Positions 19,149 through 29,487 of a DNA stretch of 64,000 nucleotides are shown piece after piece (the first letter of the stretch is position 1; each line of letters starts with the position of its first letter). Under the pieces are notes generated by a model. It did no database searches, was not told where the DNA came from, and saw only the letters and a list, made by a program, of their open reading frames with translations. The translations under genes and the position numbers were made by a program. Source of the DNA: Photobacterium kishitanii (GTDB lineage Bacteria > Pseudomonadota > Gammaproteobacteria > Enterobacterales > Vibrionaceae); the NCBI RefSeq assembly GCF_003026355.1, contig NZ_PYON01000017.1, forward strand, positions 1-64,000. The letters are read 5' to 3'.

Positions 19149-19160
19149 TGGGATCCCAAT
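19147..19160 (-). promoter_or_regulatory. Perfect 14-base palindrome over deaD start region
   Basis: ATTGGGATCCCAAT is self-complementary and includes the GGGAT ribosome-binding candidate and the first bases of the ATG. As RNA it can fold as a 5-bp stem with a GAUC loop or pair between molecules, so it could hide the start site. Confidence 0.45.
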
Positions 19161-19892
19161 ATATGATCAACTTAAAAACGGGGCCCCTTTGCTACAGAGG
19201 GTTCTGCAACAGCAACCACTAGCACGGGCCTCGACTAATAGGAGGCGTATTGTGGGCTAATACTTGATAAAAAGCCAGAAAAAATTGAACAACGTCACAA
19301 AATAACTCACAAACAACCATTTATTGAACAAATAGTACATCTGATAAACATCCTATGATTTTTTATAGATTATCAATTAACTATGTTGTTGAAAATACGA
19401 ACAATCCTATAATTCAAATCCAATCTTGTACCATTAAACCCACTTTTGTTATTAGATTAGGGTAATCTTTTATTAGTATTTTTATATTGATTACTGACGA
19501 TTGATCTCTTTATAGAAGTTAGTTTTTTATTCTTTACTCTTTATTATAGCCATAGTTACTATTATCTTTATTGTCCCTTGTTTTTAAATAACTTTTTATA
19601 CAATAACCAATTTTTATTGTCCTAATTGATTCTATCTCATAAGCTAAAAGTATGAGATATACCTACTTAAAGTTATTTTTTGTTTCTAATTAATATTTCC
19701 ACCATAAATTATATTTTTAATCATATCTTGTCATGAAATATTTACTTTATAATATAAAACACCACAGATTAGACCTAAGCTGTTGATTATATGAGCCATG
19801 CTAATGTCCAACGAAAATTTAGACAGTCAAATATTGGTTTTATATGACCAAAAACGTATAGTGTCTATGTCGATAATCTGAGACCAGACATA
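19149..19892. other. Long divergent leader/promoter region of deaD and rnb
   Basis: 744 bases with no gene found. The deaD-proximal part is more GC-rich and structured on the minus strand: GCCTC...GAGGC (19228-19246) and an 8-base palindrome GGGGCCCC followed by T5 (19180-19187). The rnb-proximal part is AT-rich. A long 5' untranslated leader for deaD is likely, as in other cold-shock genes. Confidence 0.55.
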
Positions 19893-21905
19893 ATGTTTCA
19901 AGATAACCCGCTGTTAGCACAGCTAAAAAAGCAAATCCAAGAGACACTTCCTAAAAAGGAAGGTTATATCAAAGCAACAGATCGTGGCTTTGGCTTTCTA
20001 GAGACTGATAACAAAGAAAGCATCTTCGTTCCACCGGTATATATGAAAAACGTTATGCACGGTGATCGTGTTATAGCCGTACTTCGTACCGAAAAAGAGC
20101 GCGAAGTTGCTGAACCGCAAGAGCTTATTGAACAATCAATTACACGATTTATTGGTCGTGTAAAACTGATTCGTAATCGTCTGCATGTTATTCCTGATCA
20201 CCCACAACTAAAAGAAGCGATTAAGGCACGTGCAGCAAAAGTCCTGAATCCAGAAACATTAAAAGAAGGTGATTGGGTTGTTGCTGAACTAACTCGTCAC
20301 CCTCTTGCTGGTAGTAATCAACCGTTCTTCTGTGAAGTGAACCAAAAAATCACTGACAGTAATGACAAGATTGCACCTTGGTGGGTCACACTTGCTCGCC
20401 ACCAACTACCGAACGCTGAACCAGCACCACAAGATAGCTGGACCATGCTTGATGAAGGCATTGAACGCCAAGACTTAACTGATTTACCTTTCATTACTAT
20501 TGATGGTGAATCAACTAAAGATATGGACGATGCTTTATATACTGTCGCTAACGATGACGGTAGCTTTGAAATAACGATTGCGATTGCTGATCCTACTTCT
20601 TATATTGCCGTTGGCGATAAGATGGATGATGAAGCCCGTGAGCGTGGATTTACCATTTATCTTCCTGGCCGTAATATTCCAATGCTGCCACGTGAACTAA
20701 GTGATGAATTATGTTCACTTATCGAGAATGAAAAACGCCCTGTTTTATGCTGTCGTGTTTCAATTGATAATACTGGTGTCATTCAAGACGATATTTCTTT
20801 CTTTGGGGCATGGATCAAGTCTCAAGGTCGTTTATCTTATAACAATGTTTCTGATTTCCTTGAAAACGGTCATTGTGACAACTGGACACCAACGCCAATC
20901 ATAGAGCAACAAATTGTTGCTCTACAAGGTTTTGCAACACTACGTTCAGATTGGCGTATGGCGAATGCAGTGGTATTCCCCGACCGTCCTGATTACCGTT
21001 TTGAGTTAAGTGAAGATAACGACGTTGTTGCTATTCATACAGACCTACGTCGTATTGCTAACCGCATGATCGAAGAAGCGATGATCACCGCTAACATTTG
21101 TGCGGGTCGCGCTTTACAAGAAAAATTTGCAACAGGTGTATTTAACGTTCATAGCGGTTTCAATCATGAAAAACTTGATACTGCGATGGAATTTATTACT
21201 AATGCAGAAGCACCGTTTACTAAAGAAGAAATTGTTACTTTAGAAGGTTTTAGTGCATTACGTCGTTGGTTAAATACTCTAGATAGCACTTACCTTGATA
21301 ACCGTTTACGTAAATTCCAAGCTTATAGTGAAGTCGCTAATACTCCAGCACCACACTATGCAATGGGTCTGGATGTTTACGCAACATGGACATCTCCAAT
21401 CCGTAAATACGGCGATATGATCAATCACCGTTTACTTAAAGCATTAATCACAGGTAACGAGCCAACGCAGAAACCTGATGATAATGTGGGCGATGAAATT
21501 GCTAACCATCGTCGTCATCATCGCATGGCTGAACGTGATGTGTCTGATTGGTTATACGTCCGTTTACTTAAAGATGCAGTGAAGAAAGAAACTGTCTTTA
21601 AAGCCGAAATCTTTGATATTAATCGCGCAGGTATGCGTGTGCGCCTACTTGAAAATGGCGCTGCTGCATTTATACCTGGATCGCTGATTGTTGATAACAA
21701 AGAGCGTATTGTATGTAGTGGTGAGCTTGGCATTATCAGTATTGATGGTGTTAAAGAATACCAACTGGGTGATACCTTTGATGTGAAATTAGCAGAAGTT
21801 CGCACTGCAACACGTCAATTAGTCGCTAAACCTGTACAGCAATACCCTGCGCCAGAAGTTACACCGGCGCCAGAACAAGCAACAGACGCTCCAGAAAAAG
21901 CATAA
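19893..21905 (+). CDS. rnb: Exoribonuclease II
   Basis: Processive 3'-5' exoribonuclease that hydrolyses single-stranded RNA in mRNA turnover. 670 residues versus 644 in E. coli, the extra length mostly at the C-terminus, which is rich in Pro, Ala and Glu. Two N-terminal cold-shock domains (GFGFLETD at 33-40 is RNP-like), the RNB domain with catalytic aspartates Asp204, Asp210, Asp212 and Asp213 in [12 protein letters not shown], matching the E. coli set with an offset of three, and a C-terminal S1 domain. Initiation has only a weak SD (GAGACC). It is transcribed away from deaD. Confidence 0.96.
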   Translation: MFQDNPLLAQLKKQIQETLPKKEGYIKATDRGFGFLETDNKESIFVPPVYMKNVMHGDRVIAVLRTEKEREVAEPQELIEQSITRFIGRVKLIRNRLHVIPDHPQLKEAIKARAAKVLNPETLKEGDWVVAELTRHPLAGSNQPFFCEVNQKITDSNDKIAPWWVTLARHQLPNAEPAPQDSWTMLDEGIERQDLTDLPFITIDGESTKDMDDALYTVANDDGSFEITIAIADPTSYIAVGDKMDDEARERGFTIYLPGRNIPMLPRELSDELCSLIENEKRPVLCCRVSIDNTGVIQDDISFFGAWIKSQGRLSYNNVSDFLENGHCDNWTPTPIIEQQIVALQGFATLRSDWRMANAVVFPDRPDYRFELSEDNDVVAIHTDLRRIANRMIEEAMITANICAGRALQEKFATGVFNVHSGFNHEKLDTAMEFITNAEAPFTKEEIVTLEGFSALRRWLNTLDSTYLDNRLRKFQAYSEVANTPAPHYAMGLDVYATWTSPIRKYGDMINHRLLKALITGNEPTQKPDDNVGDEIANHRRHHRMAERDVSDWLYVRLLKDAVKKETVFKAEIFDINRAGMRVRLLENGAAAFIPGSLIVDNKERIVCSGELGIISIDGVKEYQLGDTFDVKLAEVRTATRQLVAKPVQQYPAPEVTPAPEQATDAPEKA

Positions 21906-21932
21906 CGATTTAAATCGGCTTTACGTCAATAC

Positions 21933-21958
21933 AAGGCCAGTGTTCACTGGCCTTTTTT
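21933..21958 (+). terminator. Rho-independent terminator after rnb
   Basis: AAGGCCAGTG/CACTGGCCTT stem with a very short loop, then T6. Confidence 0.9.
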
Positions 21959-22011
21959 ACAGCTTTCACACTATTATTCCAATATAAATAATTCAAAGAA
22001 GTCAGTACTCA

Positions 22012-22593
22012 ATGTCAAATAACATTCCAGAAAATCACCCATCAGAAAAGATTCAACTTATCGAGCAGCAAGTAAAACAATGGCTAGAAGATGTCGTCAT
22101 TGGGCTTAATTTATGCCCTTTTGCTGCTAAGCCTAATCGTAATAAGCAAATAAAAATATTTGTTAGCGAAGATGATAATGAAAATGATCTGCTTGAAACT
22201 ATTTATATGCAGTTCAAAGAGCTTGACGAAACACCACCAGAAACACTTGAAACTATTTTGGTAGTAGCGCCCTATTTATTTGAAGAATTTGATGACTACA
22301 ACCAATTTCTTGATCTAGTCGAAGGGTTAGTGGTGCAGTTAGGTAAAAGTGGTACTTATCAAATAGCAAGTTTCCACCCTGATTACTGTTTCTATGGTGC
22401 AGAGCCTGATGATGCAGAAAATCTAACTAATCGCTCACCGTACCCTGTTTTTCATCTTATTCGCGAAGAAAGCATGGCAAAAGTAATCAAACACTACCCG
22501 AATCCAGAAGCAATTCCAGATCGAAACATTGAATGTGTTGAAAACTTAACCCCAGAACAAATGCGTCAGCTATTCCCCTACCTAATAAAATAA
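22012..22593 (+). CDS. DUF1415 family protein
   Basis: 193 residues, soluble and acidic. Strings LNLCPFAAKP, VVAPYLFEEFDDYNQFLD and SFHPDYCFYG are what I associate with DUF1415, a conserved gamma-proteobacterial family of unknown function. Two Cys (NLCPF, DYCFY) and His-Pro pairs could bind metal, but this is speculative. It follows rnb after a terminator. Confidence 0.8.
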   Translation: MSNNIPENHPSEKIQLIEQQVKQWLEDVVIGLNLCPFAAKPNRNKQIKIFVSEDDNENDLLETIYMQFKELDETPPETLETILVVAPYLFEEFDDYNQFLDLVEGLVVQLGKSGTYQIASFHPDYCFYGAEPDDAENLTNRSPYPVFHLIREESMAKVIKHYPNPEAIPDRNIECVENLTPEQMRQLFPYLIK

Positions 22594-22724
22594 CTATACG
22601 TTTTGCATTACTTAATTACTGCGTAAAGTTATCACAATAAAATGACGGCAATATCGAGTTATTGTCGTTGTTTATTTGCTATGTTAATGATCTACTTGGT
22701 TTTCAGTTTAGGGCTCATCATTCA

Positions 22725-23981
22725 ATGCTGTTATTGTCTCGTTTACATTCACCGAATGCTCGCTTCATACTCCCCTTTCTTATCACCGTACTAATGATTA
22801 TTAGCTATCCTTTGTTTACACCTTTTATTGCTACCTATTCACAGCTATGGATTAACCTCCCTTTCGCATTGTTCGGTATAGTCATAATACTCAATTACAA
22901 ACTACCTCAAGCCCAAAGTGGAGTCATTGCTATTATAATGTTGGTTGCCTATAGCGTTATTCTTTATTGGCTCCAAACCTCGTTAGCAAACACAGATACC
23001 AAGTTAATATTTTGTCTTTTAGCGACACTATTGCCCATTAACCTTTTGTTGCTCCGTTTTTTACAGCTTCCAAAGCTACTCTCTTTCAGCATGGTAGCAT
23101 TACTATTATTAGTTATTATCCAATGTGGAATTGGCGCAATCATTAGCTATTTCTATCAAGCAGATTTTTCAAACTGGCAACGAATCCACCTTTTTACTTA
23201 TCACAATATTTCATCATTGCCACTAATTTTAATTGTGTTTAATCTTGCAATAAGCTGCTGTGCTGGCGCATTAGCAATTAGATATCATCGTCGTATCGAT
23301 CGCCATATCTTTGTATGTAGTTTATTAGCTACTACCACATTTATCTTTTTCCACTATCCGTTTATTTCAAGTAGTGCTTTTATTGTTTGCGCTCTATTTT
23401 TGTTAGTCGATCTAGGATACTGCCGTTATCAACAATGCTTTTATGATCCATCGACTCAACTTGCCGACCACCGCGCACTTTCCCAGATGCTAGCTCGATT
23501 ACATCCTCATTACGCTATCGCAATTATTGCTATTGATCACCCCAATAAAATTATCGAGAAACATCACCCACAAGCCGTGGCAGATATTCAACGTTCTATT
23601 GCAACGCTATTAACTCAGCATACTCAATGCTTACAACATCTGTATTTTGTATCGCAACAGTTTATTGTGATTTTTGAACATAAAAACGGTGTTGAGTGTC
23701 AATCTCTATTAGAACAGTTACAACACGACCTTGCAGCAGAGAAGCACGTCATCGAACCAATAACAACGGATAGTCAACCCGATGAACAAACAGTAAAACC
23801 TAAAAAAGGCCGTAAAAAAACAATGAAAGTCAGTGTCAGTATTGGGATCAGTGACTCTACTAATGATCAAACTGCAGCAGCCGTCTTACAACAGGCTATT
23901 GATGTATTAGAGACCGCACAACGAACGAATAAGAAAAAAAATCAAATATATATCGCAGATAGGAACGAAGCATTGCTCTAA
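22725..23981 (+). CDS. Membrane protein with degenerate GGDEF domain
   Basis: About 418 residues. Roughly six hydrophobic helices in the first 240 residues, then a GGDEF-like fold (QLADHRALSQMLARL, VSVSIGISDS). The catalytic motif is lost: the segment that should read GGDEF is SQQFI within YFVSQQFIVIFE, and a basic PKKGRKKTMK insert precedes the last strand. It should not make cyclic di-GMP and may be a sensor or scaffold. I took the ATG at 22725; a TTG at 22662 would add 21 residues. Confidence 0.72.
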   Translation: MLLLSRLHSPNARFILPFLITVLMIISYPLFTPFIATYSQLWINLPFALFGIVIILNYKLPQAQSGVIAIIMLVAYSVILYWLQTSLANTDTKLIFCLLATLLPINLLLLRFLQLPKLLSFSMVALLLLVIIQCGIGAIISYFYQADFSNWQRIHLFTYHNISSLPLILIVFNLAISCCAGALAIRYHRRIDRHIFVCSLLATTTFIFFHYPFISSSAFIVCALFLLVDLGYCRYQQCFYDPSTQLADHRALSQMLARLHPHYAIAIIAIDHPNKIIEKHHPQAVADIQRSIATLLTQHTQCLQHLYFVSQQFIVIFEHKNGVECQSLLEQLQHDLAAEKHVIEPITTDSQPDEQTVKPKKGRKKTMKVSVSIGISDSTNDQTAAAVLQQAIDVLETAQRTNKKKNQIYIADRNEALL

Positions 23982-24139
23982 CAGACGGACAAACAAAAGC
24001 CGAGACAATCAAGCTAACTAAAATGTTACGTTTGAAACGATTAAAGATTCGTATTAGGACTGCACTACCTAGTTAGAAATTTGGTATAAAATAATAAGAG
24101 GTAGTTAATTAATCGTAAGCAACTCATGGGAGGATTAAA

Positions 24140-24322
24140 ATGAACAACCAAGATAGAATTGAAGATATGGAGCAAAAAATATCCATTGCCTATCTAGAAG
24201 GTCATTTTGAGCAGGCTAAAGCCCTTGAAAAAAACCTAAAGCGTATTCGTGGGCACCATAATTTATACGATGAAAACGATCCATACTCCCTAGAAGGCCG
24301 AATTTTTAACGATGATGAATAA
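24140..24322 (+). CDS. Small charged protein, unknown
   Basis: 60 residues, predicted alpha-helical, rich in Glu, Asp and Lys, no membrane segment. Supported by an excellent SD (GGGAGGA, seven bases before the ATG) and a terminator just after it. I do not recognise the family. Confidence 0.75.
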   Translation: MNNQDRIEDMEQKISIAYLEGHFEQAKALEKNLKRIRGHHNLYDENDPYSLEGRIFNDDE

Positions 24323-24327
24323 CCTCT

Positions 24328-24369
24328 CAATGGATAAGTCAGGATCGTTGCCTTTCTTATCCATTGTTT
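24328..24369. terminator. Terminator between convergent small genes
   Basis: 11-bp stem CAATGGATAAG/CTTATCCATTG followed by TTTAATATT; A/T-rich on both sides. Confidence 0.7.
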
Positions 24370-24387
24370 AATATTATCAATTAATTA

Positions 24388-24690
24388 CTACTGCTGAATT
24401 TCTGCGTTATTCGCTTGTTCATGTAAAATAGCACCAGAGTATAAATCCATTTCTAACTCAACCTGTTGCCCTGCCTTATTACGCGCTTTTACCGCAATCT
24501 CATTATGTTTACGTTCGACTTTAATCATTCGAAAATCATAATAACCATTAGATTCAAGCTGTTTCATTGCAGAAGGAATAGTTAACATTTTAACCACAGA
24601 AGTATCAATCGGGTCGGCATTAGCTACATAGCTTTGTAATAAACAGCACATACTGCTACTAATGAATAATACTTTTATACTTCGAATCAC
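24388..24690 (-). CDS. PepSY-like periplasmic protein
   Basis: 100 residues with a signal peptide (cleavage after YVANA, about residue 25) and one PepSY-like domain: IPSAMKQLESNGYYDFRMIK, then VELEMDLYSGAIL near residue 80. PepSY proteins often act as inhibitors or sensors near histidine kinases or peptidases, but none is adjacent. GTG start with AGGGG five bases upstream. Confidence 0.75.
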   Translation of the reverse strand: MIRSIKVLFISSSMCCLLQSYVANADPIDTSVVKMLTIPSAMKQLESNGYYDFRMIKVERKHNEIAVKARNKAGQQVELEMDLYSGAILHEQANNAEIQQ

Positions 24691-24980
24691 TTTTACCCCT
24701 TAAATAGCATTATCGCTATGGTTAACATTGACCATTTAAGCATTACTTTGCTTATATAAAGCAATAACTGCACCAACAATTGGAATAAAACGATCTTATT
24801 TAGTCTTGATTAGATAATAGCAATACGAATGATAACGTATTCGCAAACTATGATATCAATAAAAATCAATGCAGACAGTAGCCTATAATATAAATTATCG
24901 TCTTATGGTAATTATTAACGATAGCGCTATATTCATACATATTGCCATTATGAAACAACATTAATTTTAAGGATAACATT

Positions 24981-26366
24981 ATGTCAATATTATACCGTAT
25001 CGAAACTGATAGTATGGGTGAAATTAAGGTGCCACAAGATGCTCTTTATCAGGCTCAAACACAGCGAGCAATCAATAATTTCCCGATCAGTGATTTGACG
25101 ATGCCAGATGCCTTTATTCAAGCTTTAGCCTATATTAAACAGGCTGCGGCACGTACTAATCTTGAGCTACAACTCATGGATGATAAAACAGCACATGCTA
25201 TTATTGATAGCTGCCAACTCATCATCGATGGTGCTCATCATGACCAATTCCCAATTGACGTTTTCCAAACAGGATCTGGCACAAGTTCTAATATGAATGC
25301 TAACGAGGTTATTGCTACGTTAGCCTCACAACAACTAGGCATCATAATTAGCCCTAATGATGATGTTAACCGCGGACAAAGTAGTAACGACACGATTCCG
25401 ACAGCGATTCAAGTAAGTGCCGCATTAACCTGCCACCAGCAATTATTGCCCGCTTTACGCCATCTAGAACAAGCCCTAGAAAAGAAAAGTCAACAAGTTA
25501 ATGATTGCGTCAAAACTGGTCGTACTCACTTAATGGATGCAATGCCGATAACCTTAGGGCAAGAATTAGGCGGCTGGCAAAGCCAAATTGAACATGCACG
25601 ATGTGGTATTGAACTCGCTTTAGAAAATGTTTCTGCATTAGCACAAGGTGGCACTGCTGTTGGGACGGGCATTAACACCCATCCACATTTTGCTGCTATC
25701 TTCGCAAAAAACATAGCCATTGCAACCGCTGTACCTTTTTGTACCAGTAGTAATTTCTTTTACAGTATGAGCAGTCAAGATGCTGTTGTCTCATTATCTG
25801 GCCAATTAAAAACCCTTGCTGTCGCCATCATGAAAATATCCAATGATCTACGTTGGATGAATGCAGGCCCACTCGCAGGTTTAGGCGAAATTGAGTTAGA
25901 ACCATTACAACCAGGCTCATCAATAATGCCCGGCAAAGTAAACCCAGTGATCCCTGAAGCTGCTGCTATGGTTGCTGCACAAGTGATAGGTAATGATGCG
26001 ACAATAACTGTTGCTGGCCAATCAGGTAACTTTCAACTCAATGTTATGCTTCCAGTTATAGCCTATAACTTACTACAAAGTATTACCTTATTAGCAACGA
26101 CTGCAACTCAATTAGCGGATAAGGCTATTACTACATTTACTGTTCGTGATGAACACCTTAAACAAGCACTCAGTAAAAACCCGATACTTATAACAGCCTT
26201 AAATCCTGTTATTGGTTATTTAAAAGCAGCGGCAATTGCAAAAAAAGCCTATAAAGAGAAACGACCTATTATTGATGTCGCAGAACAAGAAACTGATTTA
26301 AGTAGAACCGAGCTTGAATCATTATTAGACCCTAAAAAACTCACTCAAGGCGGTATTGCAAAATAA
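24981..26366 (+). CDS. fumC: Class II fumarate hydratase
   Basis: Iron-independent fumarase of the TCA cycle converting fumarate and malate. 461 residues with GSGTSSNMNANEVIA (98-112), catalytic His183 in GRTHLMDA, and the flexible catalytic loop GSSIMPGKVNP (312-322) with Ser314. AAGGA eight bases before the ATG. Monocistronic as far as seen. In enterics fumC is induced by oxidative stress; I did not find a SoxS site. Confidence 0.95.
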   Translation: MSILYRIETDSMGEIKVPQDALYQAQTQRAINNFPISDLTMPDAFIQALAYIKQAAARTNLELQLMDDKTAHAIIDSCQLIIDGAHHDQFPIDVFQTGSGTSSNMNANEVIATLASQQLGIIISPNDDVNRGQSSNDTIPTAIQVSAALTCHQQLLPALRHLEQALEKKSQQVNDCVKTGRTHLMDAMPITLGQELGGWQSQIEHARCGIELALENVSALAQGGTAVGTGINTHPHFAAIFAKNIAIATAVPFCTSSNFFYSMSSQDAVVSLSGQLKTLAVAIMKISNDLRWMNAGPLAGLGEIELEPLQPGSSIMPGKVNPVIPEAAAMVAAQVIGNDATITVAGQSGNFQLNVMLPVIAYNLLQSITLLATTATQLADKAITTFTVRDEHLKQALSKNPILITALNPVIGYLKAAAIAKKAYKEKRPIIDVAEQETDLSRTELESLLDPKKLTQGGIAK

Positions 26367-26556
26367 GTCTCGTTCTAACACCAAAATAGAAAACATTGTT
26401 CAGTTTTTAATCATTATTACAATTAATGTTAGTATTAAGCAATAAATCACTGTCATTACTTGTCCAATAGTAAAACTGGATGTAACGTATAATGTAAATA
26501 GACACCAGTTCGACACCTTGTTACTGGGTATCTTTTACAACCAAAGAGCATTATTA

Positions 26557-27054
26557 ATGAAAAAATTTGTTTTAGCCGCAGCTATCGCATCAACACTGTT
26601 TTTAGCTGGTTGTAGTGATAAAGTTGACGAATCCACTATTACTAATGTTGTGCAAACAAGCCAATATGAGCAACCTAATCTTGGTATTACAGCAGAAACT
26701 ACACCTTTTGAAGTAAAAAACCTGAAGATTACTAAAGTACTACTTGATACTAAAACAGACTACAAAGCACAAGTAAGTTACGATTTGGTTGCCAATAAGA
26801 GCTTAGATGAATTTAAAAATTCAATGAAAGCACTTGCAGCTAAGCCACAAGCTCCTGCAACAGACACCGCAACTGATGCGAAAAAAGACGACATGTCATC
26901 AGCTTTACATACGCTAAAGAACAACCTTGCAGCTGAAGTAATGGTTGTTGCATTTGGCGCGAAATACGGCGATTTCAAAGCGGGACAAACCGTTGATACA
27001 GTTAACGAAAATGTATCACTGAAAAAAGTTAATGATCAATGGGTTAAAGATTAA
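26557..27054 (+). CDS. Lipoprotein, unknown function
   Basis: 165 residues. Lipoprotein signal MKKFVLAAAIASTLFLAGCS with lipobox Cys19; Ser at +2 suggests the outer membrane. The rest looks like a small beta-rich domain of about 120 residues with an Ala/Asp/Lys-rich stretch in the middle. I chose the ATG at 26557; the longer reading from a TTG at 26518 would spoil the signal peptide. Confidence 0.8.
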   Translation: MKKFVLAAAIASTLFLAGCSDKVDESTITNVVQTSQYEQPNLGITAETTPFEVKNLKITKVLLDTKTDYKAQVSYDLVANKSLDEFKNSMKALAAKPQAPATDTATDAKKDDMSSALHTLKNNLAAEVMVVAFGAKYGDFKAGQTVDTVNENVSLKKVNDQWVKD

Positions 27055-27070
27055 TCTTTATTCCTTTATA

Positions 27071-27106
27071 AAAAACCGCCTTAATTTAAGTTAAGGCGGT
27101 TTTTTC
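27071..27106. terminator. Bidirectional terminator
   Basis: 13-bp stem AAAACCGCCTTAA/TTAAGGCGGTTTT with a 6-base loop and T6. Between the lipoprotein gene and the convergent amidohydrolase. Confidence 0.95.
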
Positions 27107-27132
27107 AATTCTAACGTTGCCTTACCATGATC

Positions 27133-28878
27133 TTATTTATCAACAGGAAATAATTTCCCTTCAAAAACAGTACCATATATTGGTATGTCTTTTAATTTTT
27201 TCAATTCAACCTTATACGGATCTTGCTCTAAGATAGTAAAGTTGGCAATCTTGCCTGTTTTAATACTACCTAAATTCTGTTCTTGCCCCCAAGAATAAGC
27301 GGCTTCAATAGTAATTCCTCTTAATGCAGCATCACGTGACAATGCTAGATCAGGACGAACAACATTACCCGAGTTTGTGATTCGAGTTGCAGCGCTCCAT
27401 GCGAGTAATAACGGATCAGAAGGTGCCATTGGCGCATCCGAATGCAATGATACGGGTATTTTCTCTTTCTCTATCGTTGCCAAGCGTACCATTGCATGGG
27501 CACGTTCTTTTCCTAAACCAACTTCACCAAATTTTTCGCTAAACCCTGTAACATAATAAGGATTCACACTAATGATAGCGCCTAATGACTTCAGTTTTTT
27601 CACCTGAGCATCAGTCGAGTTAGCAAAATGAATAATAGTAAAACGGTGATCCTTACGCGGATATTCAGCTTGACGCTTTTCTAAAATCTCAATTAATTTC
27701 TCAACTCCAAGATCACCGTTTACATGCACCAGCACTTGATAATCATTTTCCCAAAAAATCTTTGTGATTGCCTCAACATCTGCAGGGGTTTGAATCCACT
27801 CACCATGATGACCATCTTGGTAGCCGTCTTTCATTTGCATTAACTGCGAAATAATAGCGCCATCAAATAATAATTTAACTTGTTTATCAAAGAAGCGAAC
27901 TTTACCTGTTTCCGGTAAGGTGGTCGTAATTCTCTCGACTTCTTTTAATACACCCTCTTTTCCTTTAGTAAAGTAAGGTGTTTTACTTTCTGGAGTAAAA
28001 AAAGAATACATTGGTGTCGATTCACTACCTAAAACATCAAGATAAGTATCAACCATATAGTCAGGAATGAACGCTCCAGGTTCGTTATATGCAGTTACCC
28101 CCTTTTGATGAAGCATCGTTACCAACTGCTTTAATCCAGCGGTAAAGCGCTGCTCATTCCCTAAATCTTGCGCGATCCGTGGTAATAAATAAATTAATGC
28201 GCCACCTTCCAAGAAATGGCCTTTATCTAAATTAACTTGACCAGCAACCTCTTTACCAAGCTTATCGACATCCATTTGATTTAAGTTGTATTTCTTAATA
28301 AATGCCGAATTCACATAAAACTCATGCGCAGAGCGATGCCATACTCCGATAGGACGTGTTTTTGATATTTTATCAAGTTGCTGACGGGATAATTCACCAT
28401 GGAAATAGTTATTAAACCCCCACGTCCAAAGTGTTTCATTAGGATCTTTTAAGGCTTTTTCTTGAACAATTAACGCCGCAATATAATCATCATGATTAGT
28501 AACCGCTGGCCACGTTTTAGTAGGCAATTGCCATTCTTCAGGTGCAATCACGGGCATATTTAATGTCAACGCCCCTAAAAATGGGTGCAAATGTTGTTCA
28601 ATAAAGCCAGGCATTAGCACTTTATCATCCAAATCTATTTTTTTAGAATCGGGATATTGCTTTAATGCTTCCTGCTCAGAGCCAACATAAACGATCTTAC
28701 CATACTGACTTGTAACCACAGCCTCAGCTGTCGGTTGATCGTTTTCCATAGTGATAATTGGACCACCATAAAAAATCGTTGTCATCGGTAAATTTGATGG
28801 TTCAGCAAAAGCAGAGTGAGAAACAACTGATGCAAAAAACAATAAAGAAGATGCTATTTTAGTCTGTTTCATAAACAT
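27133..28878 (-). CDS. Exported amidohydrolase (YtcJ-like, amidohydrolase 3 family)
   Basis: 581 residues with a Sec signal peptide ending SHSAFA (about residue 25), so periplasmic. Metal-dependent amidohydrolase features: PGFIEQHLHP (HxH, first metal ligands), VHVNGD, IIHFANS and SLHSDAPM near the C-terminal Asp ligand. Relatives hydrolyse amides or act as N-substituted formamide deformylases, but the substrate is open. Good SD (AAGGATAAATC). An in-frame ATG two codons later is also possible. Confidence 0.82.
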   Translation of the reverse strand: MFMKQTKIASSLLFFASVVSHSAFAEPSNLPMTTIFYGGPIITMENDQPTAEAVVTSQYGKIVYVGSEQEALKQYPDSKKIDLDDKVLMPGFIEQHLHPFLGALTLNMPVIAPEEWQLPTKTWPAVTNHDDYIAALIVQEKALKDPNETLWTWGFNNYFHGELSRQQLDKISKTRPIGVWHRSAHEFYVNSAFIKKYNLNQMDVDKLGKEVAGQVNLDKGHFLEGGALIYLLPRIAQDLGNEQRFTAGLKQLVTMLHQKGVTAYNEPGAFIPDYMVDTYLDVLGSESTPMYSFFTPESKTPYFTKGKEGVLKEVERITTTLPETGKVRFFDKQVKLLFDGAIISQLMQMKDGYQDGHHGEWIQTPADVEAITKIFWENDYQVLVHVNGDLGVEKLIEILEKRQAEYPRKDHRFTIIHFANSTDAQVKKLKSLGAIISVNPYYVTGFSEKFGEVGLGKERAHAMVRLATIEKEKIPVSLHSDAPMAPSDPLLLAWSAATRITNSGNVVRPDLALSRDAALRGITIEAAYSWGQEQNLGSIKTGKIANFTILEQDPYKVELKKLKDIPIYGTVFEGKLFPVDK

Positions 28879-29102
28879 GATTTATCCTTAAATCTAGAGT
28901 TCATCAAACATAGACTAACTAATTGTAAAAACCGAATAATTTGTTCATTTTAAAACATCATTCACACTTAATCGACACGACTGAATATATGATATTCTTT
29001 ATCATCTCAAAGATGGTTATTTGCATTTAAAGCTAGAGAGAAACCGTAAACTCAGTTACAGTTATTAAATAGATGAGTAGATATTATAAGGACGAATATA
29101 CG

Positions 29103-29429
29103 ATGAATCTTACTCAAGCAGTGCTAACAGTACCTTCACATATGGTGCCTGGCGGTATGCCACAGCCTGACCTCAAGCAACTGGGGTTTAATGATTTTGA
29201 GCGTTGTTCAATCATCGATACCACAAAGTTAACTCGCTTTGAATTCTCACGCCCGACTAAACATGCCACCGAAGCGCAATTTGATGAAGCCATTGAGCAA
29301 TTTATCTGGTTCTTTGCCAAAGGCACACCTTATGTTATCGATAAGACCTTTGCTGACAATACACCTGATAGCCATCATCGCTACTATTACACGAATAACG
29401 AACGGGTATGTGAAGCGATCATCAGCTAA
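29103..29429 (+). CDS. Hypothetical protein
   Basis: Not recognised. 108 residues from the ATG at 29103, which has AAGGACG ten bases upstream; an ATG at 29073 would add ten residues. No signal or membrane segment. Rich in Phe, Tyr and charged residues. Convergent with the next gene. Confidence 0.6.
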   Translation: MNLTQAVLTVPSHMVPGGMPQPDLKQLGFNDFERCSIIDTTKLTRFEFSRPTKHATEAQFDEAIEQFIWFFAKGTPYVIDKTFADNTPDSHHRYYYTNNERVCEAIIS

Positions 29430-29487
29430 TGCATATGGCCAATCTATCATATTCAGCATAGGCTGGCCGTAAATCGCTCTCATGGGT

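Noticed and set aside
20701..20904. 67-residue ORF inside rnb
   Set aside because: Alternative frame of a strongly supported gene.
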